Assembly: GCA_022414725.1 (NCBI GenBank)
Contig: CM039462.1
Coordinates: forward strand, 53,828,534-53,892,533
Direction: 5' to 3'
DNA: 64,000 nucleotides
Source: Microglena sp. YARC
Taxonomy: Eukaryota; Chlorophyta; Chlorophyceae; Chlamydomonadales; Chlamydomonadaceae
Part shown: in pieces, positions 10,450 through 22,795 of the stretch
Layout: every line of letters begins with the position of its first letter
How positions within the stretch are numbered: the stretch's first letter is position 1
Notes under the pieces: generated by a model
The model's database searches: none
The model's input: the letters and a program-made list of their open reading frames with translations, nothing else
What the model was told of the DNA's origin: nothing
Made by a program: the position numbers and the translations under genes

Positions 10450-12645
10450 TTACGGTGCCACTAAGCAGTCCAGGGCTTCCTGTCTTGCTCTTCTACAAGT
10501 AGAAAGATAGTCGGCTAGGTTGCTCCAAAAAGACTTAGTGCCATTTCCATTCATAAAGGTTCTAAATGTGGAATCGCAGAATTCCACATTCCATACGGTT
10601 AAGTCGGTATCCTCATGGACATGCCTATAAATATCTGTAAACAGCTTCTGGTAGCGAAGGCGAATATCATTATAAAAAGGGCACTCAAACATATGCATTT
10701 CATCCTCAGGTTTTTGGAACCCACACATTTGACAGTGTCTCATTGAGCGAGGGATGTGTGCTCTATCCACCACCCTCATTCTTTCTGTGTTCAGCCAATG
10801 GGAACCCATTCTAAACTGTGCTATAGAACGAATCTGATCCTGCTTATGTAAGGCGGATGTAAATGGAATCAAGCCATTCTCATCATTGCTGTTGGCTGCG
10901 AACCATTTTTGGTATCGGAGGCGTTTAAAGCCAACCCTTCTCTCATCAGAGATGTCTCTAACTGCATTGGTGTCACTTGGGTACTTAAACCTCCATGACT
11001 CAAAAACTTCAGACATAATACCTTCGACATCGACAGCCTCCAAAATGTTGATGTTTTTACTGGATCCTAGCTTGTGGAGAGCACAACGCAAGTCATGAAC
11101 CCAGGCAGTGTTGGAGTCAAAAGATTCCTCAAGAGCCATTCTAATGAGATCCTCAAGTTCTTTATGTATGGTCTTGTTCCAGAAGCGCAAAGCTTGTTTA
11201 AGCCAAGCAAAACACAACGGGGGTTCTACCCAGCTCTTCCATGATAATATTAGATGTAGTAGATTGGCAAACACCCAACATTTGTTTAAGTATACCTCTA
11301 TGCCATTTCTCACAAGGCATGGTCATTTGAGATAAGTGTGTTGTTCAGAATAGAAGGAGCCCACACCTCACAGCCAAAATTCAGGATAGGTTGTACAAGA
11401 GAATCAAACAGGTGGGTGAGAATATCAATATTGTATATCTCCATAGTATGGCATCGCCTACGGAGCATGTGGTGTGCCTTTTGGGCCTTAGTGAGCATCC
11501 TAGAAAAAGCAGCTTTTGCACGATTGCTTGAGTCACCATCCACAAAGAGGGATCCCAAGTAGATAAAAGATAACTTTGTAGAAAGTTGTGCTCCATCATA
11601 GACAAATTTGTAATCAGGATCCATGCGGGCCTCATCACAGAATTGCTTGTTGAAAACGACAATCTCAATTTTCTTTTATATTCACAGCCATCTTAGTAGC
11701 CTCGCAGAAATCTCTCAGGCAGTCAAGCATCGCTTGCATATCTGCCGGGGATTCTGCCATTATAGCTAGGTCATCAGCATAAAGTAACAGTTGCAGAATC
11801 TTTCCCCTAAGCTCAGCCCCTACATTTGGGAGCTTGGATTGGAGGAACGATTCAATTCTATCAATGAACAGACCGAATAGGAGCGGGGATAGGGGGTCTC
11901 CTTGTTTAACTCCTACAAGGATGGAAAGGAGGATCCAATGTCCCCATGTAGGCGAACTTGGAAAACAACATGATTATACATGGACTTAAGAATACTGAGA
12001 TAGGGGTCCTTGACTCCTAGCCTTGCTAAGCAATACCATAGCAAGTCTCTGTTGACCCAATCATAAGCCTTCTTGAAATCAACAAAAGCCACAAAGAGTG
12101 GTTTTTTCTTCTCTCTATATTTATCTACAATATGGTTAAGAATGAATGATGCATCTGCAGTACCCCTACCACTTCTAAATCCATATTGGCCAGCGGCTCT
12201 GAGGTTGAATTCTTCTGACCAATCATCTAGTCTACGTAGCATGCAAAGGGAGAAGATCTTTCCTATGGAGTTGCTCACCGCAAGACCTCGATAGTTGTCC
12301 TTGTCATACACACTGCCTTTGGATTTTGGGTACGGGTACCAAGGCAGCTGCAGCCCATTGGCTAGGGTAAGAGGTCTTCCAGATGAGATTAAACAGGTTA
12401 GTCATAGCTTGTACAAATCGGGAGTTGGCCTCATGGGAAGCAAATCTGTACCATTCTGCAGGGATACCATCTACCCCGGGGGAGGAGTTTTTCCGTAGGG
12501 ATTGGAGAACAGAAAACACCTCCTGGGTGGTAAACTCTTGACATAACCACGTTGGTGCGGCCTCTATCTGAGGTCCATCAGCTTGAGGGACAAAGTCCCT
12601 AGCATCCAGACTTGGATCAATACCTACTTGCACATCAAAGAGGTC
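10450..12645 (-). pseudogene. LINE reverse transcriptase and C-terminal zinc-finger-like region, frameshifted
   Basis: Three frames together cover one RT. Frame 1 (12645-12304) carries NSSPGVDGIPAEWYR. A shift near 12305 leads to 12311-11913 with YGFRSGRGTADASF and FVDFKKAYDWVNRDLLW. A further shift gives VGVKQGDPLSP and the catalytic YADD box (about 11770-11785). The final segment (11313-10450) has CQMCGFQKPEDEMHMFECPF, the Cys/His cluster seen after RT in many LINEs. In life this protein performs target-primed reverse transcription. The shifts make it non-functional here. Confidence 0.8.
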
Positions 12646-12943
12646 TATCAGCTTGGATAACACTCCGGAGAGTGGACTTTGTGTGTGCAGCACGCCAATC
12701 TATAAATGCGGAGACGAGAATAAGTTACAAGCACAGGAGACCCATTAAGGGGCACCAGTGGAGGAAAGGGGGCGGTAGCCTGGAACCTGATCAGGGTGCA
12801 GGCTAGACAGCGCGTGTCAGAAGAACCGATGACGCAGTCAACAGGAAGCTGACATAGTACTGTCAGGATCGATAGTTCTAAGGGAGTACACAAGGAGTCA
12901 CCAAGACATAAAACAAGCGAGAGCACCGCTATTCATGCTGATA
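12646..12943. repeat. Left LTR (298 bp)
   Basis: Starts TATCAGCTTGG and ends ATTCATGCTGATA. Contains TATAAAT at about 12711. Differs from the right LTR at two positions by my reading. Confidence 0.85.
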
Positions 12944-15900
12944 CTCCACCTATGACGCAGGTGACATACAATACTAGTACTCCACCTATGGCACTGGGGA
13001 CATAGAACCATAAACTGGTAGCAAACAAAAAATTATTAAGGAACGGCGGAAAACAGGAAACCAGAAGAAAGCCTTGTCTAAAATAAAAGGATGAGAAAGG
13101 ATGAACCAAAAACCACTGTAGTACTCCGAAAATGTAGCAGCAAAAACTTGGGTCATACCGAGCTGTGCTGAGACCAAAATGGAAATGTAACCATCCATGG
13201 TAAGCGCAAAAATACTATTCATCCAGAATAGTAGGCACCAAAACCAGAAAATCACAGGGAGGCCAAACAGAAATCAATCCCAATACCAAAGGAAGGGGAA
13301 CAACGGTGACTGAAAGAACCGAGAACTTAACCTAAAGAGAAGACTGAAAAAATCGTATATCAAAGTTGGGGAACAACGGTATAGAAAACCCGATCCGGGA
13401 ATAGGAACCTAACGCAATCAATGATAACCAAAGAGACGGATTGAAATATCGTGTGAGAGCAGCACACGAGAGAATCAAAGCCTAAAGGACGCAGACAAGA
13501 GGACACTAAAGACTACGATGGAAAAAAAAGAAAAAAAGTCGATGGAAAAATCCACTACCTTAAAAACTATTCTTAGCATAGAATTCATGACTAGGTTGGG
13601 ATGAAAAAACCATGATGAACTGGTTTCTCACTCAAAGATGGAAGTAAGAAGATTTATGAAAGTTAATTATCATAAATCCCCAGCTACGGCACTAACGAAA
13701 AAACATTCTAAGAGGTGGGTATCGCACCGCAAAGAACTCATGCACTCAAGACACACCAAGCGCCTAACCACAAGCAAACCAAACCTGCAGTAACTGAAAA
13801 ATCCAAAGGATGCGAAGTTAAAATTTTCAAGAAACTTGTAACCAACAAAGGAAACACAGTTCAATGAACAATAGAAGGGTAGATGTACAACCATAGTACA
13901 TAAAACCTATTGTCCACCTGACAAATAGTAAACGCATAAAAAGGACTTCAAAGAATTTACTGCAAAGGATGGACTGAAAGGGCGCTTGAAATTCACTCGG
14001 AAAACAAGAAAGAGGTGAGCGGCGGTACATCTGCAAGTACAACTGCAAGATTACCCAGCCCACCAATTCACAGTAAAATCCGAAGGGAAACAACTACTAC
14101 ACTCCACAAAAAGTTCCAATCACATGAGGGGCTGGTGATCTAAAAACAGTGTGGAGTAAAAAGAAATAGCTAATCTATGATGAGCTCCACCGAACGAACC
14201 ATCTGCCTATGGAACTAAGAGTTAGAAACCATCAAGACGCCTATAACGGTGGTCTGAATTAAGTACCACCTTCCACCAAAACCAAGAAAGACAGCTGAAA
14301 GGAAGCTGCCTAAACAAAGCGTCGTAACGCTCCACCAATCTAGACTACCATATAAGTCAGTCTAGAGGTGCTGAGGAATAGGCACTCACACATAGGGCCA
14401 TGTTAACCTACGTATGAGAACCAGCAGCACCTAAAACAATGAATCCTGGGTTGACTGTAACACCCCAGCCATACGCAGTATCAAGCTAGACCAGTGTTCA
14501 AGATCATCACTTACCCATTCGGCAACGGCTACATCATCACATGGGCTTGACCCCGAGTAATCCACCAGGGACGACAGGAGGCGTCGGAATTATCGACACC
14601 CGCGAGCCATCCGAGGTGGTCGGAGGTTGGCGACTATTAGTCAATGGACCTGATCCAGGTACCACTATGATCGAAGGCTGTCTAAATCCTAAAGCTTCAC
14701 CGCTAAAACGTGGCACAGAGGAGGGCCTGGCGACCCCCTGAGATTCGGCTAAGATTATAGTTGGATATCCAACTCCCACCCGCCCTAAAACTTCACACAC
14801 AATACAGCAAGATCAGGCCCTGGTCTAGAATGCAACAATGATACATCCAGCCAGGCCAGCCAACAACAATTGGGTTGTTAAAGGGCGTAGGGAATTACCG
14901 GTAACACCTAACATATCACCGTTTGATGACAGGAGGGATGCAAGCGGGCACGGGGACCCATACTAATGGGAGAACCCAGAAAGACAGTTTAGAACTGAAC
15001 TGGATATAGAGAGTACATCACTACTCACTACTAACTGGCGCAACATTGGAAACCCCAATATAATAACCCTTACTCACCAGGGAATACCCAACCAGTCTAC
15101 CAAATAATGCCTTTCTAACTAGCTTGTTGCGTGACTGCCCAATACTAAGATTACATAGCAAGGGCAACCAAACAAACGCAAACAACGACACATCAGGTGC
15201 AACCCCAAAGAAAAGCTCCGAAGGAGTCTTGTCTCCCTAGATGAACACGCGATTGCAAAGATAACACACTAGCACCATGCTGAGCAGTGTCATCATCAAC
15301 AACTCATGCATGCCCCAACTAATCGAGATCAACCATGCCTCTATACCACTTAACTAAAAATTCCTAAGCCCTATCAGAACTCAAACACTTGAACTCAAAC
15401 TCACGTAGCTAAGGCATACACCTAAGGGGGGAACCAGGGGCACGGGAAGACAAAGTAGTAACCTCTGTCGAACCACGGAACGCACCCAGGGTCACAAGGA
15501 GCCTAAGAGAGAAAAATATCCACCAAGATATCATGCCAAAGATCCTCCACGGCCGCTGGACTAGGGCCAGGACGGCGTCCACTGCGGCCTGTAGCATGGG
15601 CGAAGTCCGGCGCTGCGAGACCTGGGATCACAGAAGGTGGGGAAGCGTTAGGTTGAAGTCGAGATTTGAGGTATGGGAAAAAGGAGACGAGAATGACAGT
15701 GCGGCAAGTCGCACCTGGTGCAGAAAATCGCACCAATGGCAGAAAATCGCAAATCGCAAGGGCAGAATTCGAACATGTATCGCTAGGATGCGAAGAGCAG
15801 AGCCGAGGCATGTAAAGGTCCTAATATCCCGCCGTCGATGATCAGTCAATCCCAAGTCCCCCCCTCTATCGCTCGACTCACCCGGTTGGGGGTAGAGGGA

Positions 15901-16616
15901 GCAGCACCCGTAGTGGTGCTGACCATACCCCCCTGCCTCCTTCCACCTCCATAATCTCCAGGTCCAGACGCGTAGGTCGTCCTCCTCTGGCGAACCCTAC
16001 GCAGTGCCGGCGATCCGCCAGCTTGATCGAAAAAATTCTCCAGAAGGTAGCACAGAGCCACTAGAGCGCAAGCTCATGCCAGTAGCCGACCGTCGGCTGG
16101 GCAGAGCAAAGGGGGCAAAGACGACGTAGACATCAGCAGGGAGCTTGGTCGGCTTGGCAACCTCCGGTATGCAGGCAGAGCCTCAAACACCGGAGAAAGG
16201 TTAGCTACGTCAAGGACGCGAGCAGACGAAGACGGGGTATCTCCACCGATGTCCAGGCTAGTCGCCGACTTGAGTCTGCACGTCACAGTCATCTACGACA
16301 GACGGGAGGAGGCGACAGACGGCAGGGGAGGAAAAAGAAGAGAAGATGGAGGAATGACCGGGGGGGTTACTTCCACGATGGCGGAAGGACTCTCATGACC
16401 GCTAGCAGAGGCAGCTGGTGCACAAACGTCTAGCCAATCATCAAGAGGAGCCGTTCCTCCGTTGGAAGGATTGGTCGCAGCCATCGCTGAGAATGATACT
16501 GCGCATTCCGCGCGTCCAGGAAAGACCATCCATGTCATGGAGTTTCTCAAAATGGCGGGAGGTCCTCGCGGAAGTTGCATCGCAAAGCAGTGGTAGTAAA
16601 TAAAGGCCGTATAACC
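12944..16616. other. Interior of the LTR element, no gene recognised
   Basis: The + strand is A-rich over about 13000-15400. No open frame exceeds about 125 codons and none resembles a retroviral-type protein. A short duplicated CTCCACCTATG motif follows the left LTR (12944 and 12978). Confidence 0.6.
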
Positions 16617-16914
16617 TATCAGCTTGGATAACACTCCGGAGAGTGGACTTTGTGTGTGCAGCACGCCAATCTATAAATGCGGAGACGAGAATAAGTTACA
16701 AGCACAGGAGACCCATTAAGGGGCACCAGTGGAGGAAAGGGGGCGGTAGCCTGGAACCTGATCAGGGTACAGGCTAGACAGCGCGTGTCAGAAGAACCGA
16801 TGACGCAGTCAACAGGAAGCTGACATAGTACTGTCAGGACCGATAGTTCTAAGGGAGTACACAAGGAGTCACCAAGACATAAAACAAGCGAGAGCACCGC
16901 TATTCATGCTGATA
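16617..16914. repeat. Right LTR (298 bp)
   Basis: Same termini as the left LTR; the target duplication AGGTC follows directly. Confidence 0.85.
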
Positions 16915-16919
16915 AGGTC

Positions 16920-17967
16920 TGCAAAATAATCAGTCCAATCATGAATTGTGATATCTGCCGTAGTGGCCTTGTTAGGCTCACGCACGTCTTTCCAAAAACT
17001 TTTCGGATTATGCCGAAGATTCGTATGAAGGTACTCCATGCGTGTTTCTAGCCACTTCCTCTTCTTTCTTCTGAGAATCCTCTTGTACTCCTTGTGCATA
17101 GAACCAGCCAAGTCAGAGCTAGAGCCATGTTGATGTTCTGCTTGGCTTGCTGCCTGTCTAGCACGATTGCATTCATCATCATACCATGCGTTCACGGGCC
17201 CGTGCTTACGCTTAGCTACAGGTTTGTGACATGGTGTGCATTTGCTTATGGCTAGTTCAATAGCACTAGCAATCCCCTTCTCTGAATCTTCCATAGATGA
17301 GCTATGGAGTGCATTGTCAAGTAATCGGTTAACGTCTGGGTCACGCTTAATTGTGTGTGCATACATCTGGACATAGTTGTCTTTCCATTTCAGTTTGGGC
17401 GAAGGTTTACCACCAGCAGGTGTACTAATAGTACCTTGAGAAGGCCTAAGGGCAGCATCTGGTATGTGGAGTGTGATAGGCATGCGGTCAAACTTTCTAC
17501 CCCCGGGCCTGAGAGGGCAGTCATGCTTGGGAGCCACACTAAACTTGACTCCTGGGGTGTTGAGAAGACTAGGGGCGGCTAGCGCATAATCAATGACAGA
17601 TTTCTTGTCCATGCCATCTGCAAAGAAGGTATGTGCACCTTGCATATCACCTTCTGTTCTACCGTTAAGGATGATAAGACCAGTTACTACACATAGCTGG
17701 AGTAGGGCCCCCCCCCAATCGATTGGGGGGAGCTGTGTCCATGCTACACCTCGGTTGAATGGTTTGGTTGGGGGCTGTACTATTGTTTTGGGATACTGGT
17801 TCATCTCCTAACTCGGTATCATCATTTTCCACACCAAGACCAACCCGAGCGTTGAAGTCACCCATCACCACAACGTTGCCTTTTTCCTGGAAGTTCCCAA
17901 TGATTTTAGCTAGAGTGAGGAAGTGGTCCTCTATACTAATGCAGTCGTCACCATGTTTGTAGTATGA
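16920..17967 (-). pseudogene. LINE endonuclease domain, 5'-truncated
   Basis: The reading (17967-17665 in one frame, then 17804-16920 in another) shows the apurinic-type endonuclease motifs GDFNARVG and SVIDYALAAP and a CPLRPGG stretch. The N-terminal third of the domain is missing. A C-run near 17709 coincides with a frame change. The LTR element interrupts the linker between endonuclease and RT (DWTDYFADL | IDLFDVQVG). Part of this segment (17185-17967) is copied in the 5.7-kb duplication (22882-23665). Confidence 0.75.
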
Positions 17968-18760
17968 GCTGTAATTTATAATGCAGTTTGTGATTTTGTA
18001 TTTAATTATATTAATCATTTTAATAATGAAGATTGTGATTCACTGTAATAGATGTTAAATGTTAGAGGCGCTGCACACACATGGGCTGAGCATTCAAGGT
18101 AATGGACTAGAGGGCTGGGAACTGAAGGGGCTCTGGTACAGAGTAATTCAGGAGAACCCCCAGCTCTGCTGCCTGAGACGCAACCAATTGTATAGCCTGC
18201 GTCCTGCGACGCAACAGGCCCTTCCTTCTGGTCGGACCCTGCCCATGCTGCGTCCTACGACGCAACAGACTCTTCGACGTTATCTGTGCAGCGGAGGATG
18301 CAGCGCCTTGAAAAATCCTGCTCCGGGGGGGCTCTGATGCGATAGTTTCCAGTCAAAAAGCAATTTTAATATTCGTTATGTCTGGATGTTTCACTGTCGT
18401 ACATGTGGAATGTTGGAGGCGCTGCACACGCATGGCCTGTGCACGCAAGGTGATCTACTGGGAGGCAGGGAACTCAAGGAGCTATGGTGCAGCTCTGACG
18501 GAACAATTTCCGGTTAATGGTGTAACAGTTTCCGATTAAAAAAGCATTTCGAATGAAGGTTTCTGATTTACTGCCTTAGTCCTGGTAAAAGTTGTGAAAT
18601 GTTGGAAGCGCTGCACACACAAAAAGCATTTCTAGTGATGGACTAGGGGGCTGGGAGTCGAAGGAGCTCTGATGCGACTCTGTTGTACCCGTTGTCTATC
18701 AAGAAGCAGTTCGAATGCAGTTAATGATTGACTGTAAGAGATTTTACATTTTGGAGGCGC
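17968..18760 (+). repeat. Continuation of the transporter 3' echo array beyond the LINE
   Basis: Units with GGAGGCGCTGCACACACA, a GGACTAGGGGGCTGGGA stretch and a CTCTGATGCG tail recur near 18062, 18414, 18600 and 18750. They match the degraded C-terminal copies at 9280-10170. A second set lies at 23760-24455 through the segmental duplication. Confidence 0.7.
18145..18325 (+). mobile_element. GACGCAAC-palindrome MITE, copy 2
   Basis: Contains CCTGCGTCCTGCGACGCAAC and TGCGTCCTACGACGCAAC modules. It is repeated at about 23843-24025 in the duplicated block and sits inside an echo unit. Confidence 0.6.
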
Positions 18761-19001
18761 ATTACTTTCCATTGTCATAGATATGTTCTTGTTGCCCTAA
18801 AACAAGCCCAAGCCACAAGGATGATCTTCCCATGTTAGATTTCTCCTCCTTTCTTTCTGAATTCTCATTGGGCGCTATTTGTGAACGGTGTCTCACTTCC
18901 TGGGGTGAACATATACATTGTAAACAAATATGAGGCCACGATTCATCGGATGATTCATTCACGAACAGGCAACTGATCTACAACTGCTAACCGATCTGAC
19001 G

Positions 19002-19011
19002 ATGACGTCAT
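19002..19011. promoter_or_regulatory. ATGACGTCAT palindrome upstream of first-exon copy 1
   Basis: A perfect bZIP/CRE-type palindrome lies about 220 bp before the ATG at 19233. The second copy has it at 24695-24704. This is a motif match only; function is inferred. Confidence 0.3.
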
Positions 19012-19232
19012 TCAAAATCGTACCAGCAGCGCCCGCGCCCGCTTGCTAGCGGTACAGGAGATTGATAGATTATACCCGCAAGCCAGAGCGATGGAATACA
19101 TCTCCGTTCTCATCCACTCATCAACACTCGCCTCTGTTTAGTTGCCTATTTTGTAGCTGATCAAGAAAGGAAACCCTCTCCTTTCCTCCATCCTCCTATT
19201 CCCTCCCAGAGTTACATACTAGCTCTTGCATC

Positions 19233-19417
19233 ATGAAGATGACTATGTCCTCACGCATCTCCGCCTCTAAGCCTGCTGCTGCAGTAGCAAGGAAGGTTTC
19301 CTCCATCAAGCCAGTACGCCCGGTGGTGACCAAGGCTAGTGAGACGGGCACTGGTGCTCGTGCCCAGAAAGTGCTGAAAGGACCTTACATTGTCAAGATT
19401 ACCTCCAGCAATATCGA
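19233..19417 (+). pseudogene. Duplicate first exon of the DUF1997 gene (orphan or alternative first exon)
   Basis: It encodes MKMTMSSRISASKPAAAVAR... to SSNI and ends in phase 2 at a GTAAGC donor, as at 24926-25110. It has its own copy of the upstream promoter sequence. No coding exon of this gene lies between it and the second copy. It could therefore be a silent remnant or an upstream alternative first exon spliced across the duplication to 29665. One residue differs (Gly versus Cys in GTGAR/GTCAR). An in-frame continuation after ATTAG at about 20593 is possible but would give an unknown short protein. Confidence 0.6.
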
Positions 19418-19439
19418 GTAAGCATTCCGACAAGTTCTT

Positions 19440-21200
19440 AGTAGCGTGTAACTTTTTTCAGTCGGTTGCGTTGCAAATCGGATGCTTACCCGATGCGCTG
19501 CGAACTCTGACGTTGGAAACACGGAAACCTCGTAACGTCAGCCGAATCACAGCATCAGGGATGCTGTCGACCGGACCATGCACGACCTGCGCGCTGTTCC
19601 GATCGATTGCCTGATGAGGGAGATCAACAAAACGAAACCGCAATCCCAGCAGAACTGTCAACACCAGTGGCATACTTCGATGTCGATTCACAAAACGCCC
19701 CCTCAGTGTTCCATCGCCTGCGCTATCAATGCAAGTGGAAATGCGAGCGTGCTGTTTCTCGACTAGAAAGACAGAAGAACGACTCCATGCGGAAGAATCC
19801 TGCCCATGTCCATGCCCATGCCAGTCCACCGCCCACACTGGGTGTTGGGCCACCAGGAAGCTATTTTGATCGCCATAAAAAGAAAACTCGTTGAAGTAGA
19901 TCGGATTTTGCAAGCGTTTTTTTTGCACACTTGCGTTTCTCCTTTTGAAATGCCCAAGTCCTAAACTCTGAGATGCAGAGCATCTCACAAAGTCCTGTGC
20001 AGCTTCAGCTTGGATTTTGATCCTTTACTCATCATGCAATCACATGGGACAAGGCAGTTTAATGACATGGCAATGTTATCTTGATTTAAGCAGTGTCTTC
20101 ACACTTTCTAAGAGAGGGTCTCCTCACAGGATATCATGAGGGGGGCCCTCCTCAGAATTCCTAAAACATCTAGAGTACCACTGTTTCTTTTTTAGGCTAA
20201 GCAGAGCAGCTTCTAGGCAGCTCCTCTCCCCTGTCCTTCGGCCAAACCTAGAGCTAGAAACTGAATCTGAGTGCTTATAAGACAAGCATTCCGATGTATT
20301 AGAAAGCTTTGGACTCGACCCAGTGCCTGGTAAATGGATCTGGCTGTAAGCTGCGATTTGTAGCAACAACCAAAAAGAGCAAGGTGCCCTGGCAGGTCCC
20401 CTGGAGGTCGGCCCCGGGGGTGGTGTAATGTTCGTCAAGCAGCAGTGGCAGCCTCCTTGGTGATAGATGCACAAGCAGTTGCTTACTTATCCGTACAATT
20501 TAATATTGGGGAGACCAAGAATCAATGTAGCATGGCATGGCATGGCATTATTATTCAACTTGTTGGCCTGCAAGGCTAATGAACTTATTAGCTCACTGAC
20601 TTCCCGAAGTTCCCTGGAGGCAGGTGCAGCAACTCCCGAGGCAACAGTTGCTACAGCGCAACCTGCAGGAACTAGTGCGAAAGATTATATTTCCTTGTCA
20701 AGCACAATGCGCTGATGCAATGAGCTACGAGAGGCACGGAGAAGCGAATTTTTCAAGGGGAAATCGTCGACATGCTCCAGGTCCCTAGATTGAGTCCACA
20801 TGACAGTAGGGTTAAGACAAATGAAAACGCCGCGTCCACAGTCCGCAACCCTGATATACGAACGCGAAAAAGTGCCCTCCAAGTTGTCCGCCCCCGACGG
20901 GAATCGAACACGAGTCGCTTTGATTTCAGGCCAATCAGATTAATCGGCTGATTTGACCGGCGTTCTTGGGAAACGTGAGGATGTGAAGATTTGAAAAAGA
21001 GCACGATTACCCTTAAGTAGCGCATAGGTCTGTCCTCCATAGGGGGCCGACCAGCGACCCGAGTACCACCGTACTGTCGTCAGGATTTGTTTTCAAATAT
21101 GAAAGTGGTTTTGTTTAGGTTTATGGTTTTAGGCCGCCTCCAGGGACAGCGCTTTTACAGTGTTTAGGGCCATTTAGCGCAAACATAAAATCGTGTTGTC
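19440..21200. other. Non-coding part of the duplicated block
   Basis: After the first exon there is no recognisable exon. Short open frames occur (for example 20467-20715, Ala/Thr/Ser-rich) without family resemblance. A B-box-like GGGAATCGAACAC (minus strand) near 20895 hints at a tRNA-derived piece. The same content recurs at 25133-26896. Confidence 0.5.
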
Positions 21201-21207
21201 TTGTATG

Positions 21208-21361
21208 TAGGGACCGGCATATCATATGATTTTGACCAAAGGCGAGTATGATACCATATGATTTAGTATATAAATGGTAACTTAGGCCTAGTCAGACTGC
21301 CGGCATCATATGATATTATATGATGACATGATATCATACGATATCATATCGCCGTTCCCTA
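21208..21361. mobile_element. hAT-like MITE (154 bp), 8-bp TSD CTTGTATG
   Basis: Termini are TAGGGACCGGC and GCCGTTCCCTA (inverted). CTTGTATG flanks at 21200-21207 and 21362-21369. The 8-bp target duplication and TAGGG ends fit hAT elements. The interior is made of ATCATATGAT-type palindromes. Confidence 0.75.
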
Positions 21362-21464
21362 CTTGTATGCATGGTACCGTCCAAGGGGTAGCCAATTAGG
21401 CTGAAGGGACTTGCCCAACCTCTAACCTTCAAGATAATTACAGAAAACAAGGAGGGGCGACAAC

Positions 21465-21663
21465 TAGGGACCGGCGTATCATATGATGTTGACCCAAGGC
21501 GAGTGAGATATCATATGATGTCATACAAATGTCATCATATGATATCATATGATATTCTCGTATGAGATCGGTCAGAAATGTTCATTTAAGCCCAGTCAGT
21601 CTGCCGGCCGGCTGGCTTCATATGATGACTTGAGATCATATGATTTCATTTTGCTGTTCCCTA
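21465..21663. mobile_element. hAT-like MITE (about 199 bp), diverged TSD
   Basis: TAGGGACCGGC at the left and GCTGTTCCCTA at the right. Flanks GCGACAAC and GCTGTAAC are a possible decayed 8-bp duplication. The interior carries the same CATATGAT palindromes. Confidence 0.6.
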
Positions 21664-22366
21664 GCTGTAACAAGCAATATTTTTTCCGTAATATATTCCG
21701 ATCGGAACACGAGACCCCGTTTTGGCCAAAATTGCTGGAATAAGAAACCTAAAAAACAAAAGTTTTTTTTTACTGCAGTTGACTAAAAATGACCCAAATC
21801 GACACAAATCGGAATAAGGATCCTGTTTAGGGAGGAAAAAAGAGAGGGGAAAAAGGAATACGATTTCCTCTTTTTGATTTGAATAAATATCCCTGGTCTT
21901 TCGGCATTCAGGCTGCTCACAAGCTGCAGATCAAACATGGGTGATATAGACACTACTGCATGCACCGCACTCCCAAACACAGAAAGCTATCTGGTTGGTT
22001 TCTAGAGTTTATCATAATTATGATGGTGGTGATGATTATGACTTCGTTGTCGATGGTGAGTTGGTGGTAGTGCGGTACTGACTTTCTTGTTGCTGACAGT
22101 GGTGTGCTGATGGTGGCGGTGGTGGTGCTGATGGTGCTGCTGAACGTAGCTGAAAAGACAACCTATGCTTGAGCTAGCTGGAATCCAGATCTCTCTTTCA
22201 CTCGATAGATGCAAGCTATGCCCTCTTCAACACATTCTTTTGGGGGCTACGCGTGGCAGCTTCTAGTCAGCTCCTACCACCCACTTTTGGGCCAAACCTG
22301 AAGCTAGCTAGTGTGTCTGACAGCTGGCATGACAGGCATTCCTATGTACCTGTTATAGCCCCTCTC

Positions 22367-22615
22367 AGTGACATACAATGGTCTAGTGGTATACCAGATC
22401 GCTTGAGTATGAAGAGTCGGGGTTTGACTCCCCGTTCGGTCGCTCTTGGCGTTGCAGGTAGTCGTCAACCGCGATGGTAGCTTGTCCTGTTGAGGTAGGA
22501 GACGGCTCCCCACCCGCGTACGACGGGCTCCCTTAACACCACGCCTCACCAGGCGTTATTATTACCTCTTTTTTCCCCCATCGCCTCCAGACTCTTCGCC
22601 ATCAGTCTTTATGTA
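22367..22615 (+). mobile_element. tRNA-derived SINE-like element, copy 1
   Basis: A pol III A-box-like TGGTCTAGTGGTAT and, about 40 bp on, a T-arm GGGGTTTGACTCCCC (B-box) form a tRNA-like head. A body with GTCAACCGCGATGGTAGCTT and ACCACGCCTCACCAGGCGTT follows. The body recurs at 51258-51432 and, diverged, at 52905-53035. Confidence 0.6.
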
Positions 22616-22759
22616 ATGATACCTGACGTTACCTTTTGTATGCACCTGTTATCTATGGGCTCGACTCAGTTGGTAGCTAATGGAGCTGGGTAGAAGCTGC
22701 TATGCGTAGCCCCGAAAAGAAACAGTGCTGGTTGAGTTGAATTAAACTTGGTCGCTTAG

Positions 22760-22795
22760 CTCCAGCCATCAATTTGGCTGGTCGCCGTCCTAAGC
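22760..22795. repeat. Short hairpin repeat CAGCCA-N-TGGCTG...TCGCCGTC
   Basis: CTCCAGCCATCAATTTGGCTGGTCGCCGTCC-like sequence can fold on itself. Related copies: 28460-28491, 39923-39950, 40232-40262, 46907-46944, 47008-47044 and 47598-47636, with inverted ones at 51652-51694 and 51991-52035. Probably the end or core of a dispersed element. Confidence 0.5.

Larger units (their letters stand above)
12646..16914. mobile_element. Young non-autonomous LTR retrotransposon nested in the LINE
   Basis: Two direct 298-bp repeats bound 4.27 kb. AGGTC (12641-12645 and 16915-16919) is a 5-bp target duplication. The repeat ends are TATCAGC...GCTGATA. By eye the two LTRs differ at two bases (near 12807 and 12869 in the left copy), so insertion is recent. 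The interior (12944-16616) has no recognisable gag, protease, integrase or RT frame, so it depends on other elements for movement. Orientation is uncertain; a TATAAAT on the + strand in each LTR is a possible promoter. Confidence 0.85.
10176..17967 (-). mobile_element. 5'-truncated non-LTR retrotransposon (LINE), inactive
   Basis: The element reads on the minus strand. An endonuclease part (17967-16920, VVVMGDFNARVG and SVIDYALAAP motifs) is followed, after an inserted LTR element, by reverse transcriptase and a Cys-rich tail down to about 10450. Its 3' terminus is a short TAATG repeat at 10177-10195. It begins inside the endonuclease domain, so it is 5'-truncated, and it contains frameshifts. 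Both flanks belong to the transporter 3' repeat array (ATTAAT/AATTTATAATGCAG), which marks the insertion point. Confidence 0.8.

Noticed and set aside
20467..20715. Possible second exon giving a short plastid protein with the first exon at 19233
   Set aside because: A phase-compatible acceptor exists at about 20593, but the join from the identical exon at 24926 to 29665 yields a clear DUF1997 protein, so the alternative is not needed.
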